The translations under genes and the position numbers were made by a program. This document shows, piece by piece, positions 4,424 through 5,285 of a DNA stretch of 5,285 nucleotides (position 1 is the stretch's first letter; each line of letters begins with the position of its first letter). Below the pieces are notes generated by a model. It was not told the origin of the DNA and ran no database searches. It worked only from the letters and a program-made list of their open reading frames with translations. The DNA lies in the NCBI GenBank assembly GCA_040880365.1, contig JBBDIO010000133.1, positions 1 through 5,285 of the forward strand, in the 5' to 3' direction. The DNA is from JBBDIO01 sp040880365 (GTDB taxonomy: Bacteria; Chloroflexota; Anaerolineae; Caldilineales; Caldilineaceae).

Positions 4424-5285
4424 TTTACGGGGTGGGGCAATCAGGCGGTCTATCAGTCGGTAGCGTCCGGGCAGCCCCGTCAGATTGCGCAAGAGCAGCA
4501 CGAGGATGACGCGAATCAGGTCGGTGGGGCGGGGGACATGGCGAACGGCATAGCCCAGAAGTACGACCAGGCGTCCCCAGCGTTTGCGCACTTCCTGGCG
4601 ACGCGTGCCACCCTGCCACTGGGTATGGGTATTGTGTGCGTGATAGCGTTTGTAGCATTGCGCGGCGGGCACATTGCGCAGCGCTCCCCGCAACCCCACG
4701 CCAAAGATCCAGCAGATATCGGCCATTTCAGATTGTGGGGTTGGCTGGATGGTCAGGTGATGCTGTTTGATGGACGCGCAGCGAAAAATGCCGCGCATGG
4801 CAATGCCCAGATTCCACTTGATATAGAGACGCAGCGGCTCGCGCACGGTCCAGGGGTGGGCGGCGTCGATGCAGGTGTGCCAGTGGCTATTGGCAAGCCA
4901 GATGGGCGCGGGGTTGTCGTCCATGTCGATGGGGTTCAGCGTGCCAAAGGCGAGTATACAGTCCGGGTTGTCTTCGAGTTCGCGCACCAGCGTGGCAACA
5001 TAGTCCGCGGCGTAGGAATCGTCGTGGGGCATCCACATCATATAGTCGCCGGTGGCGGCTTCCAGCAACAGATTATAGTGCTCTACCCAATTGAGGCCAT
5101 CGGTCGCGGCCACAAAGCGCACGCGCGCGTCGTCTGCGAAATGGTTCGCCAGGGTTGCCAATGCGCCATCGGCACAGTGGCGGTCGGAAATGATATATTC
5201 CAGATTCGGATAGTCGATGGCTTCCAGGTTGCGGATGATAATCTCGACAAAGCGCGCTGAATGGTAGAGCGGCACGCCAATCGTT
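4391..5285 (-). CDS. Family 2 glycosyltransferase (GT-A fold), N-terminus cut by window edge
   Basis: The reading frame enters at the right edge with TIGVPLYHSARFVE, the usual first beta strand of GT2 enzymes, so only a few residues are probably missing. Counting from the GTG codon at 5275, there is SDRHCADGA (30-38) in place of the common D-x-S-x-DGT loop. NWVEHYNLLLEAATGDYMMWMPHDD follows, ending at residue 86, with His-Asp-Asp at the metal/nucleotide-sugar site. An RGIFR segment and a CYKRYHAHNTHTQW segment come later. The C-terminal third (about 215-280) is basic with a hydrophobic stretch (LIRVILVLLL) that could associate with the membrane. GT2 enzymes transfer sugars from nucleotide-sugar donors to glycans or lipids; donor and acceptor cannot be told here. 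The stop (TGA, 4393-4391) lies within the end of msrQ, so the two genes converge and overlap by 33 bp. Confidence 0.85.
   Translation of the reverse strand, partial: TIGVPLYHSARFVEIIIRNLEAIDYPNLEYIISDRHCADGALATLANHFADDARVRFVAATDGLNWVEHYNLLLEAATGDYMMWMPHDDSYAADYVATLVRELEDNPDCILAFGTLNPIDMDDNPAPIWLANSHWHTCIDAAHPWTVREPLRLYIKWNLGIAMRGIFRCASIKQHHLTIQPTPQSEMADICWIFGVGLRGALRNVPAAQCYKRYHAHNTHTQWQGGTRRQEVRKRWGRLVVLLGYAVRHVPRPTDLIRVILVLLLRNLTGLPGRYRLIDRLIAPPRKSAGHFGHRNS

Noticed and set aside
4538..5260. A 240-codon open frame on the + strand opposite the GT2 gene
   Set aside because: Its translation has no recognisable domain, while the opposite strand encodes a clear GT2 enzyme; it is an antisense shadow in GC-rich DNA.

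Overview
The window reads as a GC-rich bacterial chromosome segment, most likely from the phylum Chloroflexota (inference). The clues are the first gene, which has the hydrophobic glycosyltransferase core plus the C-terminal beta-rich domain (LTLYWQ, QRDGQP, RWQPG, GVYSL) that I associate with Chloroflexota GT39-like proteins, and an MsrP that appears to be a Tat-exported lipoprotein, which suits a cell without a classical outer membrane. I see no phage, insertion sequence, CRISPR array, tRNA or rRNA.

Layout, left to right. 1-1686 (+): C-terminal part of a large membrane glycosyltransferase-like protein, cut by the left edge. 1718-2221 (-): a small four-helix DUF2231 membrane protein, converging on the first gene with a 31-bp gap. 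2222-2580: a 359-bp divergent intergenic region with little coding potential and several short repeats, including three 12-bp direct repeats at 2377-2412. 2581-3588 (+): msrP, the molybdopterin-dependent protein-methionine-sulfoxide reductase. 3589-3685: a 97-bp gap made largely of two kinds of short tandem repeats. 3686-4423 (+): msrQ, the heme-binding membrane partner of MsrP. 4391-5285 (-): a family-2 glycosyltransferase, cut by the right edge, whose 3' end overlaps msrQ by 33 bp in the convergent direction.

How the genes work together: MsrP and MsrQ form the known extracytoplasmic methionine-sulfoxide repair system. MsrQ takes electrons from the quinone pool or another membrane donor and passes them to the Mo centre of MsrP, which reduces oxidised methionines in exported proteins. 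The DUF2231 gene is divergent from msrP and shares its upstream region, so co-regulation is possible but unproven. The two flanking glycosyltransferase genes are probably surface-glycan genes unrelated to the repair system.

No wholly new system is evident. The items most worth a second look are the 12-bp repeat array in the divergent promoter region, the start-stop codon pair sitting under the msrP ribosome binding site, the heptameric repeats between msrP and msrQ, and the Tat-lipoprotein form of MsrP.
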